NCBI GenBank assembly: GCA_035690725.1
Contig: DASSKF010000098.1
Span: 1-23,954, forward strand
Length of the DNA: 23,954 nt
Reading direction: 5' to 3'
DNA from: DASSKF01 sp035690725
GTDB taxonomy: Bacteria; Actinomycetota; Actinomycetes; Actinomycetales; Dermatophilaceae
This document shows positions 14,765 to 23,110 of this stretch, piece after piece (position 1 is the stretch's first letter; each line of letters opens with the position of its first letter). A model generated the notes under the pieces. That model did not search any database and was not told where the DNA came from. It saw only the letters and a list, made by a program, of their open reading frames with translations. A program made the position numbers and the translations under genes.

Positions 14765-17386
14765 TCAGGCGCGCATGGCCAGGACCTGCGCCCGCAGGGC
14801 GCGCTCGAGGTGGTCCAGCTGCTCGATGACGAGGCGCCGCAGCCCCGCCGGGGCGTCGGGGTGCTCGGTCAGCCACTGACGGGACCGCACCACCACCTCA
14901 TTGTCGGCGGGCTCCTGCCCGGCGGCGAGCCGCCGGCGTGAGGGGTAGAGCCCGACCACCAGCCGGCCCGCGATCTCGATCGGCCGCGAGGCCCAGAGGC
15001 GGGCGATGACGTCGAAGTAGCGCTCGGCATACTCCTCGGCGAGCTCGGCGTGCGTGGGCTGGGTGAACCCGGTGACCGTCGAGTCGACCTGCTCGTTGGT
15101 CAGGCTGTCGTCGTCGACGAGCGCCTGCCACGCACGGTGCTGCACCTCCTGCTCCGGCCGGCTCATCATCGCGGCGAGGTGCTCGGTCGCACCGGAGGCC
15201 GTGTTGTCGCGGTCGAGCTCGGCGTCGAGCTCCGCCGCGGTGGCGTCGCCGGTCGCGGCGAGGGCCTGCCACATCGCCCAGCGCAGGTCGGTGTCGAGCT
15301 CCAGGCCCGGCACCCGCTCCTTGCCCTCCAGCACCCCGCGGAGCCGCGCGCTGCCCGCGGGCAGGGAGGCGGTGCAGGTGGCGATGTGCCGTGCCCACGT
15401 CAGCTGTGCGTCCGAGCCGGGCGCCGCCCGGCGCAGCTCGGTCCACGCGACGCGGAGCAGCTCGTTGACGCCGTCGTCCCGCCGGGTGTCCGGCAGGTAG
15501 TGGTGGACGCAGGTGCGCGCGTTCGCGAGCACGTCCCGCAGCAGTGCCGGGTGGGTCTCCTGCCGCGCCTGCCACCCCACGATCCGCAGGTATGCCTGCG
15601 CGGGCAGCACCGCGTCCCGGCAGGCGTTCCACAGCGCCGACCAGACCACGGCGCGCGACAGCGGCTCCTCGATCGTGCCGAGGCGCCGCTCGACCGTGGC
15701 GAGGGAGCGGTCGTCGAGCCGCACGACGGCATACGTGAGGTCGTCGTCGTTGACGAGCACCAGGTCCGGCGCCGGCAGCCCGACCGCGTCATCGACCTCG
15801 GTGACGTCGTGGGTGACGTCCAGCTCGATCCGCGCCGTGCGCACGAGCCGGCTGCCGTCCAGGGCGTACAGCCCGACGGCCAGCCGGTGTGGCCGGTCGA
15901 CCGGCCGGCCCGTCGAGGGGTCGAGGGCCGTTCGCTCCACGGCCAGCCGCTTGACCGTCCCGTCGCGGGCGAGGTCCAGCCGCGGGGCCACGGTGCACAC
16001 CCCGGCGGTCTGCAGCCAGACCCGCGACCACGTGGCCAGGTCGCGGCCGGACGCCTCGGAGAGCTCGGCCAGCAGGTCCACCAGCGTGGTGTTGCCGAAC
16101 GCGTGCCGCTGGAAGTAGCTGCGCGCCCCGGCGAAGAAGGCGTCCTGCCCGACATAGGCCACGAGCTGCTTGAGCACCGATGCGCCCTTGGCGTAGGTGA
16201 TCCCGTCGAAGTTCTGCTTCGCTGCCTCGAGGTCGTCGATGGTCGCGACGATCGGGTGCGTGGTGGGCAGCTGGTCCTGCAGGTAGGCCCACGCCTTGCG
16301 CCGGCTGGCGAAGCTGGTCCACGCGTCGGTGTGCTCGGTCGCGACGGCGTTGACGTGCGTCCCCATGTAGTCGGCGAAGGACTCCTTCAGCCACAGGTCG
16401 TTCCACCACTGCATCGTCACGAGGTCGCCGAACCACATGTGCGCCATCTCGTGCAGGACGGTGTTGGCCCGGGTCTCGTACTGCGCGGCGGTCGCAGCGG
16501 AGCGGTGGATGTAGTGCTCCGTGAACGTCACGCAGCCCGGGTTCTCCATGGCCCCGATGTTGTACTCGGGCACGAACACCTGGTCGTACTTGCCCCAGGG
16601 GTAAGGGAATCCGAACTCCCGGTGGTAGAAGTCCATGCCCTGCCTGGTCACGGTGAAGATGCGGTCGGCATCGAAGTGCCCGGCCAGCGACCGTCGGCAC
16701 AGGGCCCGGAGAGGCACGGTCAGCGACCCGTCCGGTGCGGACCACTCGTCGTCCACCCGGTGGTAGGGCCCGGCCACGACCGCCGCGATGTAGCTCGACA
16801 GCGGTGGGGTCGGGGCGAACTCCGTGGTCGTGGTGTCGCCGTCCTCCTCCGTGGACAGAGCCGGCTGGTTGGACCGCACCTCCCAGCCGCTCGGCGCGGT
16901 CACGACGAAGGTGAACCGGGTCTTCAGGTCCGGTTGCTCGAAGTTCGCGAAGACGCGGCGTGCGTCCGCCGGCTCGAAGTGCGTGTAGAGGTAGGTGCGG
17001 TCGTCCGCCGGGTCGACGAACCGGTGCAGTCCCTGCCCGGTCCTGCTGTAGGCCGCGTCGCCGGCGACCGTGAGGACGTTGCGGTCACGGAGGCCCTCGA
17101 CGTGGATCCGGTTGCCGTCGAAGCACGTTCCCGGGTCGAGTCCCTCCCCGTTGAGCTCGACCGAGCGCACGGACGGTGCGACGAAGTCGATGAAGGTGGA
17201 CGGCGTGGTGGCGTCGAACTCGACCGTCGTCGTGGACGGGAAGGTGCCCCGCTGCGGGTCCGGGGCGCCGGTCAGGTCCAGCTCGACCCGGGCGGTGCGC
17301 ACGGTCAGGTGGGTCGAGCGCTCCCGCGCCTCGTGGTGCGTGAGGTTGGCGGTGCTCCGGGCAGGCGGGGTCGTCGCGTCAGTCAC
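14765..17386 (-). CDS. pepN: Aminopeptidase N (M1 metallopeptidase)
   Basis: A cytosolic zinc aminopeptidase that removes N-terminal residues from peptides, 873 residues long, the normal length for actinobacterial PepN. It shows the substrate motif IGAMENPGCVTF (GAMEN at 278-282) and the zinc site HEMAH (312-316) with Glu335 in LKESFADY, 18 residues after the second His as in family M1. An ERAP1-like C-terminal helical domain fills the second half. It starts at GTG 17386 with no clear ribosome binding site; the next start codons lie too far inside the N-terminal domain. serC lies 35 bp upstream in the same direction, so they may share a transcript. Confidence 0.96.
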   Translation of the reverse strand: MTDATTPPARSTANLTHHEARERSTHLTVRTARVELDLTGAPDPQRGTFPSTTTVEFDATTPSTFIDFVAPSVRSVELNGEGLDPGTCFDGNRIHVEGLRDRNVLTVAGDAAYSRTGQGLHRFVDPADDRTYLYTHFEPADARRVFANFEQPDLKTRFTFVVTAPSGWEVRSNQPALSTEEDGDTTTTEFAPTPPLSSYIAAVVAGPYHRVDDEWSAPDGSLTVPLRALCRRSLAGHFDADRIFTVTRQGMDFYHREFGFPYPWGKYDQVFVPEYNIGAMENPGCVTFTEHYIHRSAATAAQYETRANTVLHEMAHMWFGDLVTMQWWNDLWLKESFADYMGTHVNAVATEHTDAWTSFASRRKAWAYLQDQLPTTHPIVATIDDLEAAKQNFDGITYAKGASVLKQLVAYVGQDAFFAGARSYFQRHAFGNTTLVDLLAELSEASGRDLATWSRVWLQTAGVCTVAPRLDLARDGTVKRLAVERTALDPSTGRPVDRPHRLAVGLYALDGSRLVRTARIELDVTHDVTEVDDAVGLPAPDLVLVNDDDLTYAVVRLDDRSLATVERRLGTIEEPLSRAVVWSALWNACRDAVLPAQAYLRIVGWQARQETHPALLRDVLANARTCVHHYLPDTRRDDGVNELLRVAWTELRRAAPGSDAQLTWARHIATCTASLPAGSARLRGVLEGKERVPGLELDTDLRWAMWQALAATGDATAAELDAELDRDNTASGATEHLAAMMSRPEQEVQHRAWQALVDDDSLTNEQVDSTVTGFTQPTHAELAEEYAERYFDVIARLWASRPIEIAGRLVVGLYPSRRRLAAGQEPADNEVVVRSRQWLTEHPDAPAGLRRLVIEQLDHLERALRAQVLAMRA

Positions 17387-17421
17387 CCGAGCGAGTCAAC
17401 CAGACGGCGAGCCGAGCCCGG

Positions 17422-18549
17422 TCAGCCGGTGAGCCGCTCGACCACGTGGTCGACGCACCGGGTCAGGGCGGTGACGTCGTCCGGCTCGACCGCCGGGTAC
17501 ATCCCGACGCGCAGCTGGTTGCGGCCGAGCTTGCGGTAGGGCTCGGTGTCGACCACGCCGTTCGCGCGCAGCACGGCGGCGACGGCCGAGGCATCGACCT
17601 CGTCCGCGAAGTCCACCGTCCCCACCACCGGAGAGCGGTGCTCCGGGTTCACCACGAACGGGGAGGTGTATGCCGTGCGCTCGGCCCAGTCGTACAGTCG
17701 CGCTGCGCTGTCCGCGGTCCGGGAGGCGGCCCAGGACAGCCCGCCCCGGTCGAGGACCCACCGCACCTGGTCGGCGAGCATCGCCAGCGTGGCGATGGCG
17801 GGCGTGTTGAGGGTCTGGTCCCTGCGCGAGTTGTCCAGTGCGGCACCGAGGCTGAGGAAGTCGGGGATCCAGCGCTCCTGGGAGATCTGCTCCACCCGCT
17901 CGACGGCCACGGGGGAGAGGACCGCCACCCACAGGCCGCCGTCGGAGGCGAAGCACTTCTGGGGAGCGAAGTAGTAGGCGTCGCACGCCCCGAGGTCGAC
18001 CTCCATGCCACCGGCGGCGGACGTCGCGTCGATGACCACGAGCGCGTCGGGGTCCGCACCCGGAACCCGGCGCACCGGTGCGCGAGCCCCGGTGGAGGTC
18101 TCGTTCTGCGGCCAGGCGTAGGCGTCGATGCCGTCGTGGCCCCGGGGGTCCGGCACCGAGCCGGGGTCGGCCGTGATGACCATCGAGTCCTCGAGGAACG
18201 GGGCCCGGTCGGTCACCGCGGCGAACTTGCGGGAGAACTCGCCGAACGACAGGTGCTGGGCCCGCTTCCGGACCAGGCCGAAGGCCGCCGCGTCCCAGAA
18301 TGCCGTCGATCCCCCGACGCCGAGCACCACCTCGTGACCGTCGGGGACACCGAGCAGCTCGGCCAGCCCGCGTCGCACCTCGCCCACGAGCGCGCGCACG
18401 GGCGCCTGCCGGTGGGACGTGCCGAGCACGTCCATCGCGATCCCGGTGAGCCGCTCCACCTGCTCGGCGCGGACCTTGCTCGGCCCCGAGCCGAACCGTC
18501 CGTCCCCGGGCCGCAGCTCGGCGGGGATGGTGATGTCGGTCCACGCCAT
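17422..18549 (-). CDS. serC: Phosphoserine aminotransferase
   Basis: A PLP enzyme that converts 3-phosphohydroxypyruvate and glutamate to phosphoserine in serine synthesis. The protein has 375 residues, of the mycobacterial/actinobacterial type. It shows RFGSGPSKVR (18-27), GTSHRQAPV (43-51), the PLP-phosphate region GVGGSTAFWD (77-86), VVIDATSAAGG (171-181, with the ring-binding Asp174), and YYFAPQKCFAS (192-202), with Lys198 as the Schiff-base lysine. The C-terminal LGRNQLRVGMYPAVEPDDV is typical of this group. ATG at 18549 has no ribosome binding site. The citrate synthase stop is 24 bp upstream, so read-through from that gene is likely. Confidence 0.96.
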   Translation of the reverse strand: MAWTDITIPAELRPGDGRFGSGPSKVRAEQVERLTGIAMDVLGTSHRQAPVRALVGEVRRGLAELLGVPDGHEVVLGVGGSTAFWDAAAFGLVRKRAQHLSFGEFSRKFAAVTDRAPFLEDSMVITADPGSVPDPRGHDGIDAYAWPQNETSTGARAPVRRVPGADPDALVVIDATSAAGGMEVDLGACDAYYFAPQKCFASDGGLWVAVLSPVAVERVEQISQERWIPDFLSLGAALDNSRRDQTLNTPAIATLAMLADQVRWVLDRGGLSWAASRTADSAARLYDWAERTAYTSPFVVNPEHRSPVVGTVDFADEVDASAVAAVLRANGVVDTEPYRKLGRNQLRVGMYPAVEPDDVTALTRCVDHVVERLTG

Positions 18550-18573
18550 GCCGGTGAGTGTGGCACGCCGCCC

Positions 18574-19680
18574 TCAGACGGTGTCCCAGCCGTCCACCCC
18601 GTCCGGCGTCCTCGGCCGGGCGCCGACGTAGCGGGCGCTGGGCCGCACCATCTTGCCCGCCCCCTGCTGCTCGAGGATGTGCGCGGACCACCCGGCGGTG
18701 CGGCCGCAGGTGAACATGGGGGTGAAGATCGCCGGCGGCACCTCGGCGAGGTCGAGCAGCACCGCGGCCCAGAACTCGACGTTGGTGGCGATGACCCTGC
18801 CGGGACGGCGCTCCCGGAGCTCGGTCAGGGCCGCCTCCTCCAGGGCGAGGGCCGCGTCGAGCCGGGGCGCTCCCAGCCGGCGGCACGCGGCGCGCAGCAC
18901 GCGAGCGCGTGGGTCCTCCGCCCGGTAGACGGGGTGCCCGAAGCCCATGAGGCGCTCACCCTCGTCGAGCACCTCGCGGACGTAGCGGCCGGCATCCCCC
19001 CGCTGCTCGACCGCCTCGAGCATGTGCAGCACCCGGGACGGGGCGCCCCCGTCGAGCGGACCGCTCATCGCCCCCACCGCCCCCGAGAGGCACGCCGCCA
19101 CGTCCGCCCCCGTCGAGGCGATGACCCGTGCCGTGAAGGTGGAGGGGTTGAGGCCGTGCTCGGCCGTCGCGGTCCAGTAGGCGTCCACGGCCTCGACGTG
19201 CCGCGGGTCCGGCTCGCCGCGCCACCGGATCATGAACCGCTCCACGATGCTGTCGGCCCGGTCCACCGCCCGCTCGGGGACCATCGGCAGCTCCTGCCCG
19301 CGGGCCGACTGGGCGATGAACGACAGGGCCATCACCGACGCACGGGCCAGGTCGTCGCGTGCCTGCTCGGCATCGATGTCCAGCAGCGGGCGGAAGCCCC
19401 AGACGGGAGCGAGCAGCGCGAGCGCGCTCTGGACGTCGACCCGCACGTCACCGGTGTGCACCGGCAGCGGGAACGGCTCCGCGGGAGGCAGTCCGCGGCC
19501 CAGGTCGTTGTCGACGAGCAGCCCCCAGACCCGACCGAACGGCACCCGCCCGACCAGGTCCTCGAGGTCCACCCCGCGGTAGCGCAGCGTCCCACCGGCC
19601 CGGTCCGCCTCGGCGATCTCGGTGGCGAAGGCGACGACCCCCTCCAGCCCCGGCCGCAGCTCGGGCCCGTCCTCGGTCAT
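18574..19680 (-). CDS. citA: CitA-type citrate synthase with a substituted catalytic histidine
   Basis: Citrate synthase joins oxaloacetate and acetyl-CoA. The 368 residues closely follow the actinobacterial CitA (citrate synthase 2) pattern: PGLEGVVAFATEIAEADRAGG, DVRVDVQSALALLAPVWG, EHGLNPSTFTARVIASTGAD, GFGHPVYRAEDPRARVL (His249) and NVEFWAAVLLD. In the block that normally reads GPLHGGAP, this protein has GPLDGGAP. Residue 210 is Asp (codon 19053-19051, GAC), where the catalytic His that protonates oxaloacetate is expected. Pro179 also replaces the usual Ala in NASTFTARV. Activity may be reduced or altered. I prefer ATG 19680; GTG 19686 would add two residues. It lies upstream of serC and pepN in the same direction. 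Confidence 0.9.
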   Translation of the reverse strand: MTEDGPELRPGLEGVVAFATEIAEADRAGGTLRYRGVDLEDLVGRVPFGRVWGLLVDNDLGRGLPPAEPFPLPVHTGDVRVDVQSALALLAPVWGFRPLLDIDAEQARDDLARASVMALSFIAQSARGQELPMVPERAVDRADSIVERFMIRWRGEPDPRHVEAVDAYWTATAEHGLNPSTFTARVIASTGADVAACLSGAVGAMSGPLDGGAPSRVLHMLEAVEQRGDAGRYVREVLDEGERLMGFGHPVYRAEDPRARVLRAACRRLGAPRLDAALALEEAALTELRERRPGRVIATNVEFWAAVLLDLAEVPPAIFTPMFTCGRTAGWSAHILEQQGAGKMVRPSARYVGARPRTPDGVDGWDTV

Positions 19681-19769
19681 CGTCACCCGCTTCCGCCGTT
19701 CGCTTCGCTGCCGTGCGGCCCGCGCCGGCCGGTGGCCTCACCCTACGCCGACCGCCGTGACCGGCCCCG

Positions 19770-20015
19770 TTACTGCAGGTAGCCCTCGACCTCCGGGCCC
19801 GGCCGGGCCCGGAGCGCCTCCGGGTCCTCGTGCGCGTCCCGCGCGGCGCGGCGCCGGCGCAGCAGGTCCCAGCACTGGTCGAGCGCGGTCTCGAGGCGCT
19901 GGAGGTCGGCCTGCTCCTCCTGGGTCGGCAGCCGGCCCGATGCCGCGCGCTCGCGCAGCCGGTGCTCCTGCTGCACGAGCTCCTCGACCCGGTGCAGCAC
20001 GTCCTCGTCCGCCAT
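19770..20015 (-). CDS. DUF2630 family small protein
   Basis: An 81-residue, highly charged, helical protein matching the actinobacterial DUF2630 family: VLHRVEELVQQEHRLRERAA, then an EEQADLQRLETALDQCWDLL helix and RRRRAARDA, ending in EVEGYLQ. The heptad-like spacing suggests a coiled coil. Function unknown. ATG at 20015 has AGGAGG 4-5 nt upstream. It lies between the pirin gene and citA, all on the minus strand. Confidence 0.85.
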   Translation of the reverse strand: MADEDVLHRVEELVQQEHRLRERAASGRLPTQEEQADLQRLETALDQCWDLLRRRRAARDAHEDPEALRARPGPEVEGYLQ

Positions 20016-20082
20016 GGCTCCTCCTCGCGTGCTCGTCCTCGCCATGCTGCACCCGGGGTGCAGCCCGCCGCGAGCCGAGGCG

Positions 20083-21063
20083 TCAGGGCCGGCTGCGGGG
20101 GCGCAACCGTGCGTGCGGCAGCGGTGGTGCCGGCAGGCGTGTGGTGGAGCCGGTGTAGCCCCGGACCTCCCCGAACCGGCCGGCGTGGTCCTGCCACTGC
20201 CGGCGCGCCGCATCGATGTCCTCGTGGGTGCGGCCGACCAGGTTCCACCACATGATGATCTGCTCCGGGAACGGCTCGCCGCCCAGGAGCAGGACCCGGG
20301 CGGGCTCCGGCCCGGCGTTGCGCAGCCGCAGGACCCGCACTCCGGGCGGGTGGTAGCCGATCTCCGTGCGCGCCACGTCGACCCCCTCCAGCTGGACGGC
20401 GCCGGTGTCGACCAGCACGCCGTGCTCGAAGGCGCTCTCGACGTCCAGCACCAGCACGGCTCCGGGGTCGATGACCAGCTCGGCACCGAGCAGCGGGGTG
20501 AACGCCGGCACCGGGGACACCTGTCCCGCCAGCTCGCCGAGGAACACCCGCGCGGCGCCGCCGTCGAGCGCGACCGGCTCGGGAACGTCGTGGTCGAAGG
20601 CGCGGTCGGTGTGCCGCGCGTCCTCGGGCAGGGCGACCCAGAGCTGCACCCCGTGCAGGACGGTCGTCTGCGGGGTGGAGACCTCCGAGTGACAGATGCC
20701 CCACCCGGCCGTCATCAGGTTCAGCTCGCCCGGCCGGACGGCGGCGAGGGTACCCAGGCTGTCCCGGTGCTCGATCTCCCCGCTGAACAGCCAGCTCACC
20801 GTCTGCAGCCCGGTGTGCGGGTGCGGCGGCACGTCCATGCCGCCGGTGAGGGACACGTCGTCCGGGCCGTAGTGGTCGGCGAAGCACCACGCGCCGATCA
20901 GCGACCGCTCCCGCTGGGGCAGGGTGCGGTGGACCCGCATCGCCCGCGGTCCGCCGAGGGGCACCTGGCGCGAGGTGAGCACCTGGACCGGCGACCGGTC
21001 CGGCAGCTCCGCGGAGCCGTGCTCGCACGCGACCTCGACCGGTGCCGTCTCGAGGTTGCTCAC
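20083..21063 (-). CDS. Pirin family protein
   Basis: A 326-residue bicupin of the pirin family; members are metal-binding and some are quercetinases or redox sensors. The N-terminal cupin carries the metal ligands in PPHPHTGLQTVSWLFSGEIE and TAGWGICHSEVS. The second half has the pirin C-terminal domain (ALPEDARHTDRAF, ILLLGGEPF-like VLLLGGEPFPEQIIMWWNLV). The specific substrate cannot be inferred. It starts at GTG 21063 and overlaps the stop of the upstream small gene by 4 nt, so the two are translated as a pair. Confidence 0.9.
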   Translation of the reverse strand: MSNLETAPVEVACEHGSAELPDRSPVQVLTSRQVPLGGPRAMRVHRTLPQRERSLIGAWCFADHYGPDDVSLTGGMDVPPHPHTGLQTVSWLFSGEIEHRDSLGTLAAVRPGELNLMTAGWGICHSEVSTPQTTVLHGVQLWVALPEDARHTDRAFDHDVPEPVALDGGAARVFLGELAGQVSPVPAFTPLLGAELVIDPGAVLVLDVESAFEHGVLVDTGAVQLEGVDVARTEIGYHPPGVRVLRLRNAGPEPARVLLLGGEPFPEQIIMWWNLVGRTHEDIDAARRQWQDHAGRFGEVRGYTGSTTRLPAPPLPHARLRPRSRP

Positions 21064-21449
21064 CGGGGTCCCCGGCCGTCGAGGGTGGCACGGCGACGGT
21101 GCTTCAGGGCCCGGCGCTGCTGCTGGCCGGGCCGGATCCGCTGGGTCAGGTCCGCGTGCTGCAGCAGCTGCTCCATCGGCGCGTCCACGTGGGGGTGGGT
21201 GCCGATCGGTTCCTGCCCGCTGAAGACCACCCAGATCTGGTCGTCTCCCCGGAACACCCGCATCGTGGAGCCGTCCAGCACGCTCGCGGCGTGCAGCAGC
21301 GCCTGTCGCCGCGCGTTCACCTTCGCGAACGTGCGTCCCGCCACGGCCCGGGCCGGGTCCTTGCCGTGCTTGACGGCCTCGTAGGCCACCGGTCCGTAGC
21401 GCATGCTCAACCGGACCATGGTGGCCAGCGCCTTGCCGGTCCCGGGCAT
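21060..21449 (-). CDS. Small conserved-looking protein of unknown function, overlapping the pirin gene
   Basis: A 129-residue soluble basic protein without a family I recognise. It begins MPGTGKALATMVRLSMRYGP, has a central DGSTMRVFRGDDQIWVVFSG (about 59-78), which looks like a strand pair, then a GTHPHVDAPMEQLLQHADLT segment and a strongly basic tail (QQQRRALKHRRRA). A very good ribosome binding site (AGGAGG, 5 nt before ATG 21449) supports real translation. It is the first gene of the pair with pirin and is divergent from pdxH. Confidence 0.8.
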   Translation of the reverse strand: MPGTGKALATMVRLSMRYGPVAYEAVKHGKDPARAVAGRTFAKVNARRQALLHAASVLDGSTMRVFRGDDQIWVVFSGQEPIGTHPHVDAPMEQLLQHADLTQRIRPGQQQRRALKHRRRATLDGRGPR

Positions 21450-21483
21450 CGGACCTCCTGCTCGATCGGGGCGGGTCCCACCC

Positions 21484-21489
21484 TACGCT
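21484..21489 (+). promoter_or_regulatory. -10 box of a leaderless pdxH promoter
   Basis: TACGCT ends 7 nt before ATG 21497. No ribosome binding site is found. The region is only 47 bp wide between divergent starts. Confidence 0.45.
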
Positions 21490-21496
21490 CGGGCCC

Positions 21497-22174
21497 ATGA
21501 GGGCGACCCGGCGCGAGTACGAGAGCGAGGGCCTGGACGAGCGCGAGCTCGCGCCCACTCCCTGGCAGCAGGCCCAGCGCTGGGTCGAGGACGCGCTGGC
21601 CCGCGCCGCCGACCGGGGGGACGTGCCGGAGCCCACGGCCCTGTCGGTCGCCACCGTCGACGCGAGGGGCCGCCCGGACGTGCGCACCGTGCTGATGCGC
21701 TTCTTCGACCCGGACGGCCCCGGCTTCGTCACCAACCTGGAGTCGAGCAAGGCGCGGCAGCTCGCCAGCAACCCGGCCGTGGCCGCCTCCCTGACCTGGC
21801 CGTCGATGTTCCGGGCGATCCGGTTCCGCGGGACGGCCGTGCTGCTCGGGCGCGAGGAGGTCACGGCCTACTTCGGGCACCGGCCGTGGGGCTCCCGGAT
21901 CAGCGCCTGGGCCTCCCTGCAGTCCCGGCCCGTCGACGCCCGGGACGAGTTGGAGTCCGCCTACGCGGAGTATGCCGCGCGCTTCCCCGACACGGGCAGC
22001 GTCACCGACGTGCCGGTCCCCGACTTCTGGGGCGGCTACCGGATCCGCTGCGAGGAGGTGGAGTTCTGGGCCGGCCGGCGCGACCGGCTGCACGACCGGC
22101 TGGTGTTCCACCGGGTCGGCGAGGGCGGCCTGGACTCGGCGGCCGCGTGGTCGATCGCCCGTCGCCAGCCCTGA
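21497..22174 (+). CDS. pdxH: Pyridoxamine 5'-phosphate oxidase
   Basis: An FMN enzyme that oxidises pyridoxamine- or pyridoxine-phosphate to pyridoxal 5'-phosphate, the cofactor needed by enzymes such as the nearby SerC. It has 225 residues. The N-terminal REYESEGLDERELAPTPW is the usual PdxH opening. FMN-site blocks follow: ALSVATVDARGRPDVRTVLM, FFDPDGPGFVTNLESSKARQ, and FRAIRFRGTAVLL. The C-terminal PdxH domain is complete: DFWGGYRIRCEEVEFWAGRR, then RLHDRLVFHR and a final ARRQP. It is convergent with the VOC gene, 7 bp apart. Confidence 0.95.
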   Translation: MRATRREYESEGLDERELAPTPWQQAQRWVEDALARAADRGDVPEPTALSVATVDARGRPDVRTVLMRFFDPDGPGFVTNLESSKARQLASNPAVAASLTWPSMFRAIRFRGTAVLLGREEVTAYFGHRPWGSRISAWASLQSRPVDARDELESAYAEYAARFPDTGSVTDVPVPDFWGGYRIRCEEVEFWAGRRDRLHDRLVFHRVGEGGLDSAAAWSIARRQP

Positions 22175-22181
22175 GTCGCGA

Positions 22182-23003
22182 TCAGCCGCCTTCCTGCGGG
22201 TTCTGCACCAGCTTGAACCGGGCGCCGGTGCTGTCGAGGCACGTGACGAGCCGCCCGAACGGGGTCTCGTCCGGCCCCTGGACGACCTGCCCGCCGAGTT
22301 CGGTGACCCTCGCGGCAGCGGCGTCGGCGTCAGCCGTCACGAAGTAGACGCTCCACGTGGTCGGGAACGGGTCCTCCGGGAAGCCGGTCACGTCCATGAT
22401 CCCTGCGCCCTGGCTGCCGCCGCGGCTCTCTTCGGTGCCGAGGGTGGTGTAGCGGAACTGCGCCGTGTCGCTCATCGTCGCCGGGTCCCAGCCGAACACG
22501 TCGCGGTAGAAGGCGATCGCCTTCTCGTAGTCGCGCGTGTGCAGCTCGCACCAGCCCGGCGAGCCGGGGCGGTCGCGGACCGTGAAGCCGGGGAAGGTGT
22601 CGGCCTGCCACGCGCCGACCCAGGCCTGCCCCGCGTCGACGAGCACGCCCATGGAGCCGAGGTCGGCCACGGCCATCGGCTCCACGTGCACGGTGCCGCC
22701 GTGCTCGGTGGCCGCAGCGAGGGTCCGCGCGATGTCCGGCGTGGCGAGGTAGACCGACCACAGGTCGTCCTGTCCGTCGCTGCCGTCGTTGCGCATCCCG
22801 CCGGCCACCGGCTGCCCGTCGAGGGAGAACGTGATGTAGCCGCCGAACTCCTCGGATTCCTCGGCGGTCCAGCCGAACAGCCGGCCGTAGAACTCCTTGC
22901 TCGTGGCCGGGTCGGACGTGAACAGGTCGACCCAGCAGGGGGTGCCGGGCAGGACGCGGACCTCGCTGCTGGTCGACGGGGTGCCGATGGTGTCGGCGCT
23001 CAT
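22182..23003 (-). CDS. VOC-superfamily protein with two glyoxalase-like domains
   Basis: A 273-residue protein made of two vicinal-oxygen-chelate domains, about 18-135 and 145-268. Each opens in the same way: GTPCWVDLFTSDPATSKEFYGRLFGW and PGSPGWCELHTRDYEKAIAF share the W-x-x-L/D...FY pattern. The arrangement resembles the mycobacterial CFP30B-type antigens and related putative glyoxylases. The enzymatic role is unknown. GAGGAG precedes ATG 23003. The DinB-family gene lies 107 bp upstream in the same direction; the gap contains only small GC-rich hairpins. Confidence 0.9.
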   Translation of the reverse strand: MSADTIGTPSTSSEVRVLPGTPCWVDLFTSDPATSKEFYGRLFGWTAEESEEFGGYITFSLDGQPVAGGMRNDGSDGQDDLWSVYLATPDIARTLAAATEHGGTVHVEPMAVADLGSMGVLVDAGQAWVGAWQADTFPGFTVRDRPGSPGWCELHTRDYEKAIAFYRDVFGWDPATMSDTAQFRYTTLGTEESRGGSQGAGIMDVTGFPEDPFPTTWSVYFVTADADAAAARVTELGGQVVQGPDETPFGRLVTCLDSTGARFKLVQNPQEGG

Positions 23004-23110
23004 GGCGTGCTCCTCGAGAACGGGTGGTGGGGTGTCAGCGGTGCTGACCCGGGAGCCGGCGCGAACTCATCGGCAGCCGGTGGCGCCGGCACCGGCGAGC
23101 CGCACGGCGG

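Noticed and set aside
19687..19769. Intergenic region before citA searched for a riboswitch or small RNA
   Set aside because: Only a possible -10 (TAGGGT, minus strand, 19745-19740) is visible; no conserved RNA motif was recognised.
15050..19782. Two plus-strand open frames of about 829 and 778 codons antisense to pepN, serC and citA
   Set aside because: Their translations are repetitive Arg/Val/Gly/His-rich strings without domains, while the minus-strand genes carry full catalytic motifs.
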